NCBI GenBank assembly: GCA_965214485.1
Contig: CBDCBW010000018.1
Span: 62,001-126,000, forward strand
Source of the DNA: JANQRZ01 sp965214485
GTDB lineage: Bacteria; Bacteroidota; Rhodothermia; Rhodothermales; JANQRZ01
DNA: 64,000 bases
Reading direction: 5' to 3'
Of this stretch, positions 42,903 to 52,087 are shown piece by piece. The notes below the pieces were generated by a model. It worked only from the letters and a program-made list of their open reading frames with translations, did not search any database and was not told the origin of the DNA. Each line of letters opens with the position of its first letter. Positions within the stretch are counted from its first letter, which is position 1. Position numbers and translations under genes: made by a program.

Positions 42903-43936
42903 CGACCCAGCTCCTCAACACCCTCTTCGTCCAGACGCAGGGCGCGTACCTCCGGCTCGACCACGCAACGCTCCGGGTCGAGACGCGGGACGAGGACGGC
43001 GAGAAGCAGAAGCCGTTCCGCATCCCGCTCCACCACCTCGGCGGGGTGGTCGTCTTCGGGAACGTGCTGCTGAGTCCGTACCTCATCGGGCAGTGCGCGC
43101 GCGACGGGCGCGAGGTCGTGTGGTGCTCGCGCAGCGGGCGCTTCCGGGGGCGGCTGGCCGGGCCGGTCTCGGGGAACGTCCTCCTGCGCCGCGCCCAGCA
43201 CACGGCGCTCTCCGACCCCGAGGCGACGCTGGAGCTGGCGCGGCAGTGCGTGCTGGGCAAGGTGCGCGGGGCGCGGACCGTCCTCAAGCGGGCGCTCCGC
43301 GAGGGGACGGGCGACGCCGCCGCGCTCGAAGCCGCCGTCGCCGCGCACGACCAAGCCGTCCACCGGCTCCGGGCCGCCGACTCGGTCGAGACCGTGCGCG
43401 GCGAGGAGGGGCAGGCGGCGGCGGTCTACTTCGCCGTGTTCGACCGCCTCGTCGGGCCGCTCGACTTCCGCTTCGAGGGGCGCAACCGCCGGCCCCCGCG
43501 CGACCCGGTCAACGCCCTCCTCTCGTTCGTCTACACCCTCGTCCGGGGCGACTGCACGGCGGCGCTCGAAAGCGTCGGGCTCGACCCGCAGGTCGGCTTT
43601 CTCCACGTCCTCCGCCCCGGCCGCCCGGCGCTCGCGCTCGACCTGATGGAGGAGTTCCGCGCGTGGTGGGCCGACCGGCTCGTGCTCACCCTCATCAACC
43701 GGAAGCAGCTCGGGCTGCAGCACTTCGAGGCGCGGCCCGGCGGGGCGGTCTATCTCAGCGAGACCGGGCGCAAGGAGGTCCTCACGGCGTACCAGAAGCG
43801 CAAGCAGGAGACGGTCCGCCACCGGCTCTTCAAGGAGGCCGTGCCCGTCGGCCTCCTCCCGTTCGTGCAGGCGCGCCTGCTGGCCCGTCACCTCCGGGGC
43901 GACCTCGACACCTACCCACCGTTCCGCGCTCGCTGA
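42899..43936 (+). CDS. cas1: Cas1 integrase (type I-C)
   Basis: A 345-residue Cas1. The N-terminal beta domain (LLNTLFVQTQGAYLRLD) is typical of subtype I-C. The active site of Glu-His-Asp lies in the helical domain: DPVNALLSFVYTLV, then GFLHVLRPGRPALALDLMEEFR. Cas1-Cas2 inserts spacers at the leader end of the array. ATG 42899 overlaps the cas4 stop. The gene is complete and adjacent to cas2. Confidence 0.95.
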   Translation: MTTQLLNTLFVQTQGAYLRLDHATLRVETRDEDGEKQKPFRIPLHHLGGVVVFGNVLLSPYLIGQCARDGREVVWCSRSGRFRGRLAGPVSGNVLLRRAQHTALSDPEATLELARQCVLGKVRGARTVLKRALREGTGDAAALEAAVAAHDQAVHRLRAADSVETVRGEEGQAAAVYFAVFDRLVGPLDFRFEGRNRRPPRDPVNALLSFVYTLVRGDCTAALESVGLDPQVGFLHVLRPGRPALALDLMEEFRAWWADRLVLTLINRKQLGLQHFEARPGGAVYLSETGRKEVLTAYQKRKQETVRHRLFKEAVPVGLLPFVQARLLARHLRGDLDTYPPFRAR

Positions 43937-43939
43937 CCG

Positions 43940-44239
43940 ATGAAACGGATCGACCTGCTCGTCACCTACGACGTGGACACCTCGACGAAGGCGGGCGCGC
44001 GGCGGCTCCGGCGCGTGGCGAAGGTGTGCGAGGCGTTCGGGCAGCGCGTGCAGTACTCGGTGTTCGCGTGTGCCGTGACCCGGGCGCAGCTCGAAGAGAT
44101 GGAAGCGCGGCTGCTCGAGGAGATGAACCAGCGGACGGACAGCCTGCACATCTACGTGCTCCACGGCGGGCGCGAGCGCTCTCTCCGCTCGCACGGCGTA
44201 GACCCGTACCGGGATTTCGACGATCCGCTGATTCTGTAG
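43940..44239 (+). CDS. cas2: Cas2 (type I-C)
   Basis: A 99-residue Cas2 with the ferredoxin-fold start LLVTYDVDTSTKAGARRLRRVAKVCEAFGQRVQYSVF, which has the conserved Asp after strand 1. It bridges two Cas1 dimers in the spacer integrase. It starts 3 bp after the cas1 stop and is the last cas gene before the leader. Confidence 0.95.
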   Translation: MKRIDLLVTYDVDTSTKAGARRLRRVAKVCEAFGQRVQYSVFACAVTRAQLEEMEARLLEEMNQRTDSLHIYVLHGGRERSLRSHGVDPYRDFDDPLIL

Positions 44240-44397
44240 GCGGGGCCTGCGCGAACCCCGAGTGGGCGCGGAAGGGCCGGGGGGTTCGCGCAGGTCTGCC
44301 GTTCTTTGACCGATTAGGACGGTCTGTTTTCTGCTGCTCTACGGGAAGTGGAAGTCGGTGCAGGTACCGAAGAGGTGATTGGGAGTATTTTGTCGAG
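44240..44397 (+). promoter_or_regulatory. CRISPR leader with conserved-type hairpin
   Basis: This 158-bp leader is between cas2 and the first repeat. It holds a perfect 14-bp inverted repeat, CCTGCGCGAACCCC (44246-44259) with GGGGTTCGCGCAGG (44281-44294). A TGCGCGAACC motif of this kind is common just after cas2 in type I-C loci. A second palindrome is GACCGATTAGGACGGTC (44308-44324). The part next to the array is AT-richer (GTTTTC; GTATTTTGTC) and is the probable array promoter and integration signal. Confidence 0.7.
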
Positions 44398-45027
44398 GTA
44401 GCAGCCGGCCTCCGGGCCGGCTGAGGATTGAAACTTGGCGTAAGAGATTGAGCGATGCGCCCGGGTTCATGGTAGCAGCCGGCCTCCGGGCCGGCTGAGG
44501 ATTGAAACACGAATCCCTCGGCGCTCGTCGAGGTGGCCGTCCAGTAGCAGCCGGCCTCCGGGCCGGCTGAGGATTGAAACGAGGTGGTGGCGCAAGGCAC
44601 GTGGACGTGGGACCCCGGGTAGCAGCCGGCCTCCGGGCCGGCTGAGGATTGAAACGCGCTCTGATCGCTCGGCGCGGGCGAGCACGCCGAGCGTAGCAGC
44701 CGGCCTCCGGGCCGGCTGAGGATTGAAACGAGCTCGAGACCGGCGCGCTCACAGCGGGCGCGCGGGTAGCAGCCGGCCTCCGGGCCGGCTGAGGATTGAA
44801 ACGTCAGCGGCGCTACGCGGCAGTTTTTCGGCTACCGAGTAGCAGCCGGCCTCCGGGCCGGCTGAGGATTGAAACCTTTCGACCTACGGGAGTACGCCCG
44901 TAGGTGCCGGAGGTAGCAGCCGGCCTCCGGGTCGGCTGAGGATTGAAACGCGGAACGCCACCGGCGACGGGCACTCGCTCGCGCCGGGCAGTAGCAGCCG
45001 GCCTCCGGGTCGGCTGAGGATTGGAAC
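44398..45027 (+). CRISPR. Type I-C CRISPR array, 9 repeats and 8 spacers
   Basis: The 37-bp repeats start at 44398, 44472, 44544, 44619, 44693, 44766, 44839, 44913 and 44991. Each begins GTAGCAGCCGGCC, folds with GGCCGGCTG into a strong hairpin and ends GAGGATTGAAAC. Spacers are 37, 35, 38, 37, 36, 36, 37 and 41 bp. Repeat 8 has one C to T change. Repeat 9 has the same change plus A to G in the tail (GATTGGAAC), so the distal end is at the right and the leader at the cas2 side. No spacer shows an obvious match inside this window by eye. Confidence 0.98.
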
Positions 45028-45417
45028 GCAGGGGGTGGCAAAGGGCACCGGGACGGCGGGGCGACGGGCCTGCTGAAAGCGGATGACGTGGGGGTGTCAG
45101 CCGCCTAGTGTAACGTAATGGCTCCAGAACGTACTGATCCAGAACGTACTGATAACGCTGGAGCTAACGTACACCAGGAAACCGATGAAACCAAAACGCA
45201 CCGACCACCGCGCCCGAGTGCGCAGAGAGCAAGACTGCACAGGCCACGCCCCGGCCATCTTCGAGTATCCCCTCGACGCGGGGCTCCGCGGCACGGCCGC
45301 CGACGTCCGACGCGCCGAGCGGAGCCGTCTGTGGAAGCGCCTTGCGGCGCAAGCAGTCTCCAACTTCGAGCGCCGACGGAATTAGGGGCTGTCGCAGTCA
45401 CGGCGTAGCACGCGGCC
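45028..45417. other. Region between the CRISPR array and the mtfA gene
   Basis: 390 bp with no clear gene. It contains a 15-bp tandem repeat (TCCAGAACGTACTGA at 45123-45137 and 45138-45152) lying inside a larger inverted repeat, GCTCCAG near 45121 with CTGGAGC near 45159. ACGT steps flank both arms. A weak 66-codon frame (45185-45385, + strand, MKPKRTDHRARVRREQ...) has poorer third-position GC than real genes here. This is the right part of the CRISPR island up to the mtfA 3' end. Confidence 0.6.
45185..45385 (+). CDS. Small hypothetical protein (doubtful)
   Basis: A 66-residue basic open frame starting ATG at 45185. Its second half (DAGLRGTAADVRRAERSRLWKRLAAQAV) could form an amphipathic helix. 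Third codon positions are roughly three-quarters G or C, lower than for well-supported genes in the window. It resembles no family known to me. It may be chance or a decayed passenger of the island. Confidence 0.25.
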   Translation: MKPKRTDHRARVRREQDCTGHAPAIFEYPLDAGLRGTAADVRRAERSRLWKRLAAQAVSNFERRRN

Positions 45418-46338
45418 TCAGCGCCAACGGCGGGCCATGAGCGAGTCGGGCGGCGGAGGCGGCTCGGCCCCATTGGGCGGGCGTGGGTCGAGGGCGTAGA
45501 GCGCGACGAGCGTTTCGAACAGCTCCGGGTGGCGCTCCGCGAGAGTCTCGGGCCGCTCGAAGAACACCTCGGTCGCCACGGCGAAGAACTCGGCGGCGTT
45601 CGTCGCGGCGTAGGCGCGCAGGAGCGACTGCCCGCGCCGGATGCGCGCCGTCTCGCGCCGCACGAGGGCCGTCCAGCCCTCGACCGAGCCGGGGTCGAGC
45701 AGCGACGGGACGCCGTCGGCGTCGAGGTCTTCGAAGTCGAAGAGGTGGGCGAGCTCGTGGAGGACGACGTTCGAGCCGTTGGCGCGGGCCCAGCTCCGGC
45801 GGACGGCGGGGGCCGAGAGGATGACCGGCCCCTGCGGATGCACCATCCCGTCGTACTCCGGCTCCAGCGCTGTGTAGTCGTCCCCGAAGTGGCCGGGGTA
45901 GAACAGGAACGTGCGGTCGAGCGGTAGCTCCCAGGCGGGCCGCCCGTGGAGCAGCAGGGCCGCCCCCGCTGCCACGCTGAGCCGGAGCTCGTCCGTCACC
46001 TCGACGCCCTCCACACCCTCGAACTGCGCCTCGGCGAGAACGATTTGCACGTCGCGCTCGAACCGGTCGCGGGCCCCTCGGTCGAGGCGGGCGTACAGGG
46101 GAACGTGATCCGCTAGCCAGTCGCGCTGGGTGCGGGGGAGGGGAGCGCGCGTCACCCGTCGGCGCCGGAGCGTTCCGCGCAGCCCGCGCCACAGCACGAG
46201 GGCGAAGAGCGCGAGCCCGAACCACGCTGTCCAGCGAGGAAGCCCGTCGGCCAGGAGCGCGACCGCCACCACCCCGCCGCCCAAGACGGCAGCGAGCACA
46301 GCATGGAATCCGACGGTGGCAGGGTGGACGGTACGCAC
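45418..46338 (-). CDS. mtfA: MtfA-like zinc-dependent peptidase
   Basis: A 306-residue protein with two N-terminal transmembrane helices (about residues 10-52) and a zincin domain. The metal site is VVLHELAHLFDFED (His194, Glu195, His198), with the downstream NAAEFFAVATEVFFE motif of the MtfA/DUF980 family. E. coli MtfA is a peptidase tied to Mlc and sugar-uptake control; the membrane-anchored version here may differ. Its last ~85 bp recur as a decayed copy at 33926-33995, across the CRISPR island. Convergent with the island. Confidence 0.85.
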   Translation of the reverse strand: MRTVHPATVGFHAVLAAVLGGGVVAVALLADGLPRWTAWFGLALFALVLWRGLRGTLRRRRVTRAPLPRTQRDWLADHVPLYARLDRGARDRFERDVQIVLAEAQFEGVEGVEVTDELRLSVAAGAALLLHGRPAWELPLDRTFLFYPGHFGDDYTALEPEYDGMVHPQGPVILSAPAVRRSWARANGSNVVLHELAHLFDFEDLDADGVPSLLDPGSVEGWTALVRRETARIRRGQSLLRAYAATNAAEFFAVATEVFFERPETLAERHPELFETLVALYALDPRPPNGAEPPPPPDSLMARRWR

Positions 46339-46384
46339 GGCGGGAAGCTACGGAAGTCCGAGGCGACCACACCGCCCGCCGTCC

Positions 46385-47086
46385 CTACTGCTCGACCCGG
46401 AGGCGCCGCACCTGGAACGGCACGCTCTCGGTCACGTCGCCGTTGCGCCGCACCGTCACGTCCACGGTCCCCGGAAAGAACGAGGGGACGAAGGTGAGCA
46501 TCGCTGAGAACCTCCCGAACAGCGGGATGTTCGGGAACGTGACCGTGCCCAGGTTGAGCGAGGGAATGGCGCCGAAAAATGGGACGGACTCGTCGGTGAA
46601 GTCGAAGCCGATCAGGGCTACGGGCCGGAGGAAACGCCCCTGCTCGGGTTCGGTGCACCACAGCTCGGGGTCGGGGCCTTGGTTATAGCTGCCCCCGAAG
46701 AGCCGCGTGCGGAAAGGCTCCGGGTTCGAAGTCTCCCCCTGAAACTGGACCCTGATCGGCGTGCTCCCCGCGAAAATAGCAGGAGGCACCAGGGCCACCA
46801 TGATCGAGAGGTGACCGTAGGTCGGCACCGGGTCCGGCGTCGAGTAGATGAAGGTCGGTACCGACGGGGTGGAGCCGAAGAGCGCGATCGCGCCCGTGTC
46901 GAAGTTGGTCCCGAAGATGATCACCCGGTCCCCGATCCGGGCGTCCGGCGGGTAGACGCAGAAGATCGTCACGTCGTCGGGCGCGGTCGAGGCGTTCGCC
47001 GCGAGCGGGCCGTCCGCCGGACCGCTTTGCGCCGCGAGGGGAAGGAAGAGAAGAAAGACGCCGAGGAGGAGAAGGACGGGACGCAT
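46385..47086 (-). CDS. Secreted IPT/TIG-like protein of unknown function
   Basis: A 233-residue protein with a signal peptide (MRPVLLLLGVFLLFLPLAAQS). The mature part shows two Ig-like IPT/TIG-type units: PPDARIGDRVIIFGTNFDTG... and the later VALIGFDFTDESVPFFG...PGTVDVTVRRNGDVTESVPFQV. Such domains bind ligands on cell-surface proteins. It has no T9SS tail or lipobox, so it is probably periplasmic or released. It may share a transcript with mtfA (46-bp gap). Confidence 0.65.
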   Translation of the reverse strand: MRPVLLLLGVFLLFLPLAAQSGPADGPLAANASTAPDDVTIFCVYPPDARIGDRVIIFGTNFDTGAIALFGSTPSVPTFIYSTPDPVPTYGHLSIMVALVPPAIFAGSTPIRVQFQGETSNPEPFRTRLFGGSYNQGPDPELWCTEPEQGRFLRPVALIGFDFTDESVPFFGAIPSLNLGTVTFPNIPLFGRFSAMLTFVPSFFPGTVDVTVRRNGDVTESVPFQVRRLRVEQ

Positions 47087-47139
47087 GACGACGGGGAAGC
47101 TGGGGGTTAGATAGGGGCGGCTCGAAGAGGGCGACCGGC

Positions 47140-47589
47140 TCAGTTCAGCGCGGCCAGCGCTTTGTCGAGGAAGGAGAGGGCGAAGTCGTGAAAGGCGGCA
47201 TCGTGCTCGGCGCGGTCGGTCTGCTCCTGGGACGGCAGCCCGGACTGCCGGGCGGCCTGCCGGGCCTGAACGGCGACGGCGCGCGCCCGGGCCTCGGTGA
47301 GGGCGCGAACAAGGGCCTCGCGCTGCGCCGGATCGAGCTCGTCCGGGGTGGTCACGCCCGCGAGCACTCCGAAGAGGAGCCGCTGCTGCCTCTCGTCCAA
47401 CCCCGTGTTGAATGGAAGGACCGAGGGCTCCTCGGAGGCCTGCTCTACCGCTTCAGCCATCGCTACGGCTGACGCACCGTCAGCCTCGGCAGGGTCGACG
47501 CTGAGATCGGTGCAGGCGAGCGGGAACGCGGCGAGAGGGGCTAGCACCGCGAGGACGAGGAGCGGGGGATGGCGGAGGGATACGTACAT
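47140..47589 (-). CDS. Small lipoprotein
   Basis: A 149-residue protein. ATG at 47589 gives a lipoprotein signal ending in FPLAC (lipobox, Cys at about residue 26); longer in-frame starts only add non-conserved sequence. The mature part is helical and charged (LDERQQRLLFGVLAGVTTPDELDPAQREALVRALTEARARAVAVQARQAAR), vaguely like LTxxQ/Spy-type periplasmic proteins. No specific function can be given. Confidence 0.65.
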   Translation of the reverse strand: MYVSLRHPPLLVLAVLAPLAAFPLACTDLSVDPAEADGASAVAMAEAVEQASEEPSVLPFNTGLDERQQRLLFGVLAGVTTPDELDPAQREALVRALTEARARAVAVQARQAARQSGLPSQEQTDRAEHDAAFHDFALSFLDKALAALN

Positions 47590-47841
47590 GGTGCGAGGAC
47601 TTGGGTAATGGCGAGGAGAGAGCAGTATACGGAATAATCCTAACGTGCGCGACGCGCGTGGGGAAGATCGGCGAAATGCCGTTGCCCGGCCCCCGGACAG
47701 ACAATCGGCGCGGCGAAACGGTGGGGTCTGGCGCACGGACGGATCGGATTGGACGCAAAGACGGGGGCAGGGCCGCGGTTCAGCAACCGGGCCGGGAACG
47801 GGGCGTCTCCCTCACTCCCGTTCATTCAGCCTTCCGAAATC
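47590..47841. promoter_or_regulatory. Divergent intergenic region
   Basis: The 252 bp separate two divergent secreted-protein genes and must hold both promoters. A slightly AT-richer patch (GAGCAGTATACGGAATAATCCTAA, in two parts near 47620 and 47635) is the best promoter candidate. No hairpin or repeat stands out. Confidence 0.3.
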
Positions 47842-48588
47842 ATGGTGCGCGCCCTTCCACTCTTCGCCGCGAGCCTGCTGCTCGCTCTCGCCGCGCCCGT
47901 CGCCGCGCAGTCCCTGTACCTCGGCCTCTCCGCGGAGGGCGGCATCCCGTTCGACGATTTCGAAGAGCAGCTCGACGACGTCGGCGTCGGCGTCTCGGGG
48001 CAGGTGCTCGTCCACGCCGGAGCCGTGCCGGTCGCCGTTGGGCTCGACGGCGGCGTCCTCTCCTACGGGCGGCAGGCGCAGCCGCTCGCCGCGCAGCTCG
48101 GCGGGCAGAGCGCGTTCCTCGGCGAGGTCGAGACGACGAACCGGATATCGCACCTCTTCGCGGTGCTCCGGCTGACCCCGAACGGCGGGGCCGTCCGGCC
48201 CTACCTCGACGCGCTCGGCGGCTTCAACTACTTCCACACCCGGATGCGCTTCGAGCAGGAGGTCTACCTCGTCGACGGCGACGACTTCCTCGACCTCGGC
48301 AGCGACGCCTTCGTCGGGCGCGAGGTGACGACCTCGACGGTCCTCGAGGACTTCGCCCTCAGCTACGGTGCCGGCGCGGGTGTCCTCGTCCGCCTCGCCT
48401 CGGGTGACGACGACGGGACGCCGTTCGAGGCGTTTCTCGAAGTCGGGGCGCGCTACCTTCTCGGCGAGCGCGCGCAGTACGTCCGCGACGGCGGCACCCT
48501 CGAGGGCGGCCGGGTGGCGCTCGTCGAGGAGTCGGAGACGAACCTGCTCCGGCCTCAGCTCGGCCTCGTGATCCAGTTCGGGAAGTGA
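47842..48588 (+). CDS. Outer-membrane beta-barrel protein
   Basis: A 248-residue protein. ATG at 47842 starts a signal peptide (LPLFAASLLLALAAPVAAQS). The mature part is an 8-10-strand barrel of the OmpA/opacity-porin type: alternating strands (LYLGLSAEGGIPFDDF, VAVGLDGGVLSYG, FEAFLEVGARYLLG) and C-terminal PQLGLVIQFGK with the aromatic near the end. Probably an outer-membrane structural or adhesin-like protein. Its stop lies 34 bp inside the convergent kinase gene. Confidence 0.72.
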   Translation: MVRALPLFAASLLLALAAPVAAQSLYLGLSAEGGIPFDDFEEQLDDVGVGVSGQVLVHAGAVPVAVGLDGGVLSYGRQAQPLAAQLGGQSAFLGEVETTNRISHLFAVLRLTPNGGAVRPYLDALGGFNYFHTRMRFEQEVYLVDGDDFLDLGSDAFVGREVTTSTVLEDFALSYGAGAGVLVRLASGDDDGTPFEAFLEVGARYLLGERAQYVRDGGTLEGGRVALVEESETNLLRPQLGLVIQFGK

Positions 48589-51536
48589 GCACCGCCGGGC
48601 GGCGGCCCCGGCGCGCCGTCGCCCGGCAGCTCGTGGAGCAGCGCGAGCACGACGGGCCGCACCCGGGCGAACTCCCGCTCTACGGCGCGCAGCCCGTCGG
48701 CCGCCTCGGCGAGGCGGGCCCCCTGGAGGTCGGCCTCGAGCGTCGCCGAGAGTTCGGCCAGCGCGTCGAAGCCGAGCTGGCCGCTGCTCGACTTCAGCGT
48801 GTGCGACGCCCGGACGGCCTGCTCGATGTCGTTGGTGTAGAGGCCCTCGCGCGCCAGGTTCAGCAGCGACTCCGTGCTCTCGAGGTAGCTGCTGGCGAGC
48901 TCGCGGACGAAAGCCGAATCGTTCTCTCCGATCTGGGCGGCGACCGCGGCGCGCACCCTGGTCACCTCGTCGCGGGAGACCGCCGGGCCGAGCGCGGCAG
49001 CCCTCGCCGGGGCGGTGGTCCGCTGCGCCAGGGCGTCCTTCAGCGCGTGGACGTCGACCGGCTTGGCGAGGTAGGCGTCTGTCCCGGCGTTGAGGCACCG
49101 TTCGCGGTCACCCTGCATGGCGTTGGCCGTGAGGGCGATGATGTAGGGCTGCGCCGCCGGAGCCACCTCGGCCCGGATGCGCCGCGTGGCCTCGAGGCCG
49201 TCCATCTCGGGCATCAGCATGTCCATCAGCACGACGTCGTACGCCTGCCGCCGGAGCGCGTCGAGCGCCTCGAGGCCGTTGGCCGCCACGTCGGCGCGGT
49301 GGCCGAGGCGCTCCAACATCCGCAGGGCCACCTTCTGGTTGACGGCGTTGTCCTCGGCCAGCAGGATGCGGGCGGGACCAGCGTCCGGCTCGGCCGGTGC
49401 CGGTGCGGGCGAGGCCGAGCCCAGGTTCGGTGTCGTCCCCGTCGCCTCAACGGCACTGAGGACGTCGATGAGGGTGTCGTAGAGCCTGGCCGGTTTGATG
49501 GGCTTGTAGAGGACCGCATCGAGGCCGTGCGCCCGCGCCGTGCTGAGCGGCCCGTCGCGGTGGATCGAGCTCAGCATGACCAGTGCCGGCGGGTGCCCCG
49601 TCCGAGCGAGCGCCTCGGCGACTTCGAGGCCGTCCATCTCAGGCATCTGCATGTCGAGTAGGGCGAGGTCGAACCGCTGCTTGGCGGCCTCGGCGAGGCC
49701 GTCTGCGCCTGAGGCCGTGAGCGTGACCTCCATCCCCCAGCGCTCGGCGAAACGGTGGAGGATGCGCCGGTTGACCTCGTTGTCGTCGACGACCAGCACG
49801 CGCCGCCCGGCCAGCCCCGGCGGGTTGGGCCGGAGGAAGACGTGCTTCGCGCTTGCGGTGACCCCCACGTCGATGTGGAACGCGAAGGTAGAGCCGACGC
49901 CCTCCGCGCTCTCGACGCCGAGGGCACCGCCCATCAGCCCGACCAGCCGCTCCGAGATCGCCAGCCCGAGACCGGTGCCGCCGTACCTGCGCGTCGTCGA
50001 GGAGTCGGCTTGCTTGAAGCTCTCGAAGATGGTCGAGAGCTTGTCCTGCGGGATCCCGATGCCGGTGTCCTCGACGGCGAAGCGCACCGCACAGCGCGAC
50101 CGGGGCGCGGCCTCCGGCGGGTCGGCCGAGACGGTAACGCAGACGCTCCCCGTCTCGGTGAACTTGACCGCGTTGCTGAGGAGGTTGACCAGGATCTGGC
50201 GCAGCCGCGCCGCGTCGCCTTCGATGGTGCGCGGCGTCCCGTCCTCGACGAGGTAGGCCAGCTCGATGCCCTTGTCCGCCGCCTTCGGGGCGACCAGGTC
50301 GAGCGCGTCCTCGACGACGGCGCGCAGCTCAAACGGGTGGACCTCGAGATCGAGGTGCCCGGCCTCGACCTTCGAGAAGTCGAGGATGTCGTTGATCAGC
50401 GTGAGCAGGGCGTCGCCGGAGGTGCGGATGGTCTCGACGAAGTCGCGCTGCTCGGCGTCGAGCCGGGTGTCGAGCAGGAGGGAGGTCATCCCGATGACGC
50501 CGTTCATCGGGGTGCGAATCTCGTGGCTCATGTTGGCGAGGAACTCGCTCTTGGCGCGCGTCGCCGCCTCGGCTGCGTCCTTCGCCCGGCGCAGCTCGGC
50601 CTCGGCACGCTTCTGCTCGGTGATGTCACGGGTGATACCGACCACCCCGATGGCGGCCCCGCGCGCGTCGCGGAGCGCGACCCGCGAGGTCAACCCAAAG
50701 CCCATCTCTCCAGCCACCGGCATCGGGTGCTCGCGGTGGAGGATGGACTCGCCTGAGTCAAGCACAGGGTCCTGTCCGCGTCTGATGCGGTCGCTCAGCG
50801 TCGGAGAAAAGACCTCCGCCGCGAGGTGCCCTTCGAGCGCGTCGGTGGAGTCGGGGAGCGCATTAGCGAGGACGGCTCGGTTGGCCAGGATGATCCGCCC
50901 GTCGAGATCGAGCGCGAGGATGGCGTCGGGGATGGTGTCGATGACCGTACGGAGCAAAGCCTGCTGCTCGGCACGCTCAGCCTCGCTCGCGCGGAGACGC
51001 CCGGTGACGCGCAGGCGGAAGGCACCCGCGACGTAGGCCGTCCCGGTGACGATGAACACATAGCCGAGGAGCATGTCGTGCGGTACGAGAGGGGCAGGCT
51101 CCTGCAACGTGATCGCAGTGACGATGACGCTGAGAACGGCCAGCGACACGCCCACGTCGCGCCGCCGCGGTGCGTAGAGTGCCAGCACGAGGCTCGAAAC
51201 GACGACCGTAACGAGAAGGCCGAGCGCCCACGGCCCGTCGAGCCCGTTAGCAGTAGCGAGCCAGGCGAGGTACGCCGTGCTGGTCAGCACCAGCCCCGCC
51301 GTCACGCGGTCGACGTGGCGGCGGACCGCGGCGCTGAAGTAGGTAAGGGCGAGGGCACCGAGGAACGCACCCGAGACCGCCAGCCGGAGCGCCATCGGGT
51401 CGTAGTAGGCGTAGCCGTGCAGCCGGGACAGCAGCCCGTAGACGGGGATCGTCACGGCCCCGACCCCCATCAGAAGCCGGAACGATTGAAGGGCGTGGGT
51501 GCGTTCCTCGGTCTCGTGCTGGGGGGACCTGAGCAT
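48555..51536 (-). CDS. Hybrid sensor histidine kinase with two receiver domains and Hpt
   Basis: A 993-residue multistep phosphorelay protein. About six transmembrane helices (20-180) are followed by a PAS domain (~205-320), HisKA with MSHEIRTPMNG (phospho-His338), HATPase, two receiver domains (LLDMQMPEMDG; LMDMLMPEMDG), and a C-terminal Hpt domain with SHTLKSSSGQLG (His912). Signals probably pass His-Asp-His to a separate response regulator, which is not in this window. The 3' end overlaps the convergent barrel gene by 34 bp. The ligand is unknown. Confidence 0.92.
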   Translation of the reverse strand: MLRSPQHETEERTHALQSFRLLMGVGAVTIPVYGLLSRLHGYAYYDPMALRLAVSGAFLGALALTYFSAAVRRHVDRVTAGLVLTSTAYLAWLATANGLDGPWALGLLVTVVVSSLVLALYAPRRRDVGVSLAVLSVIVTAITLQEPAPLVPHDMLLGYVFIVTGTAYVAGAFRLRVTGRLRASEAERAEQQALLRTVIDTIPDAILALDLDGRIILANRAVLANALPDSTDALEGHLAAEVFSPTLSDRIRRGQDPVLDSGESILHREHPMPVAGEMGFGLTSRVALRDARGAAIGVVGITRDITEQKRAEAELRRAKDAAEAATRAKSEFLANMSHEIRTPMNGVIGMTSLLLDTRLDAEQRDFVETIRTSGDALLTLINDILDFSKVEAGHLDLEVHPFELRAVVEDALDLVAPKAADKGIELAYLVEDGTPRTIEGDAARLRQILVNLLSNAVKFTETGSVCVTVSADPPEAAPRSRCAVRFAVEDTGIGIPQDKLSTIFESFKQADSSTTRRYGGTGLGLAISERLVGLMGGALGVESAEGVGSTFAFHIDVGVTASAKHVFLRPNPPGLAGRRVLVVDDNEVNRRILHRFAERWGMEVTLTASGADGLAEAAKQRFDLALLDMQMPEMDGLEVAEALARTGHPPALVMLSSIHRDGPLSTARAHGLDAVLYKPIKPARLYDTLIDVLSAVEATGTTPNLGSASPAPAPAEPDAGPARILLAEDNAVNQKVALRMLERLGHRADVAANGLEALDALRRQAYDVVLMDMLMPEMDGLEATRRIRAEVAPAAQPYIIALTANAMQGDRERCLNAGTDAYLAKPVDVHALKDALAQRTTAPARAAALGPAVSRDEVTRVRAAVAAQIGENDSAFVRELASSYLESTESLLNLAREGLYTNDIEQAVRASHTLKSSSGQLGFDALAELSATLEADLQGARLAEAADGLRAVEREFARVRPVVLALLHELPGDGAPGPPPGGAHFPNWITRPS

Positions 51537-52087
51537 GGTGGGGGGTTACCGATACCGGGCGCAGCGCAGGACGGTTATCGGCACCGGCACCTAGCACCTA
51601 AGAACCCTCAGAATCCTCCCCGGAGACGCGGACCCCCCAAGGTCCCGCCGCAGAGGCAGCGCAGCCGGGGGACGGCGAGCCTGGCGAGGCTCGGACCGTG
51701 TGGACAACCGCGAGGTCACGCTCGCACGGAGTCACGCTCGCACGAGACCACGTTGTCGGCCTCGCAAGGAGGGCGAGAATGCGAGGCATCGAACAGCGAG
51801 ACGTCGAGCAGCGAGACGGCTCCGCCCAGATGCCACAGCGAGGCCATTGGATCGAGCGACGAGTGCAACGCGGCCCGGGCGGACTCTGGGCCGTGCAAGC
51901 CGATCTAGGTGTAGGCCCACACAGCCTAGTGCTACGACAACTCGATTCTGACAGGCTCTCGGCAGCCCGTGCGCCGCGCGTCAGCGTTGACCTCGTCGCC
52001 CGATGCGGTGCATCTAGCTCCTCGGTCGCCTTGACTCGCAGCACCCGAACACGCCGATCTACCCGTCATTCTGCTCGTGTCGCAGCA
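51537..52087. other. Non-coding or uncertain region between the kinase and cupin genes
   Basis: 551 bp without a credible gene. Open frames on both strands (for example 51598-52044, minus) are Ser/Arg/Pro-rich and lack starts, motifs or the local codon pattern. It holds a 16-bp tandem repeat with core GTCACGCTCGCACG (51715-51728 and 51731-51744), several AGCGAGACG repeats and small GC-rich hairpins. It looks like a decayed segment. The kinase promoter must lie near 51,540. Confidence 0.5.

Noticed and set aside
44398..45027. Self-targeting spacers
   Set aside because: No spacer was seen to match elsewhere in this window by eye. A genome-wide search is needed and could not be run.
45097..45363. 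An 88-codon minus-strand frame with a hydrophobic C-terminal part
   Set aside because: It overlaps a tandem repeat and weak opposite frames, its codon pattern is unlike the neighbours, and no start signal or family is seen.
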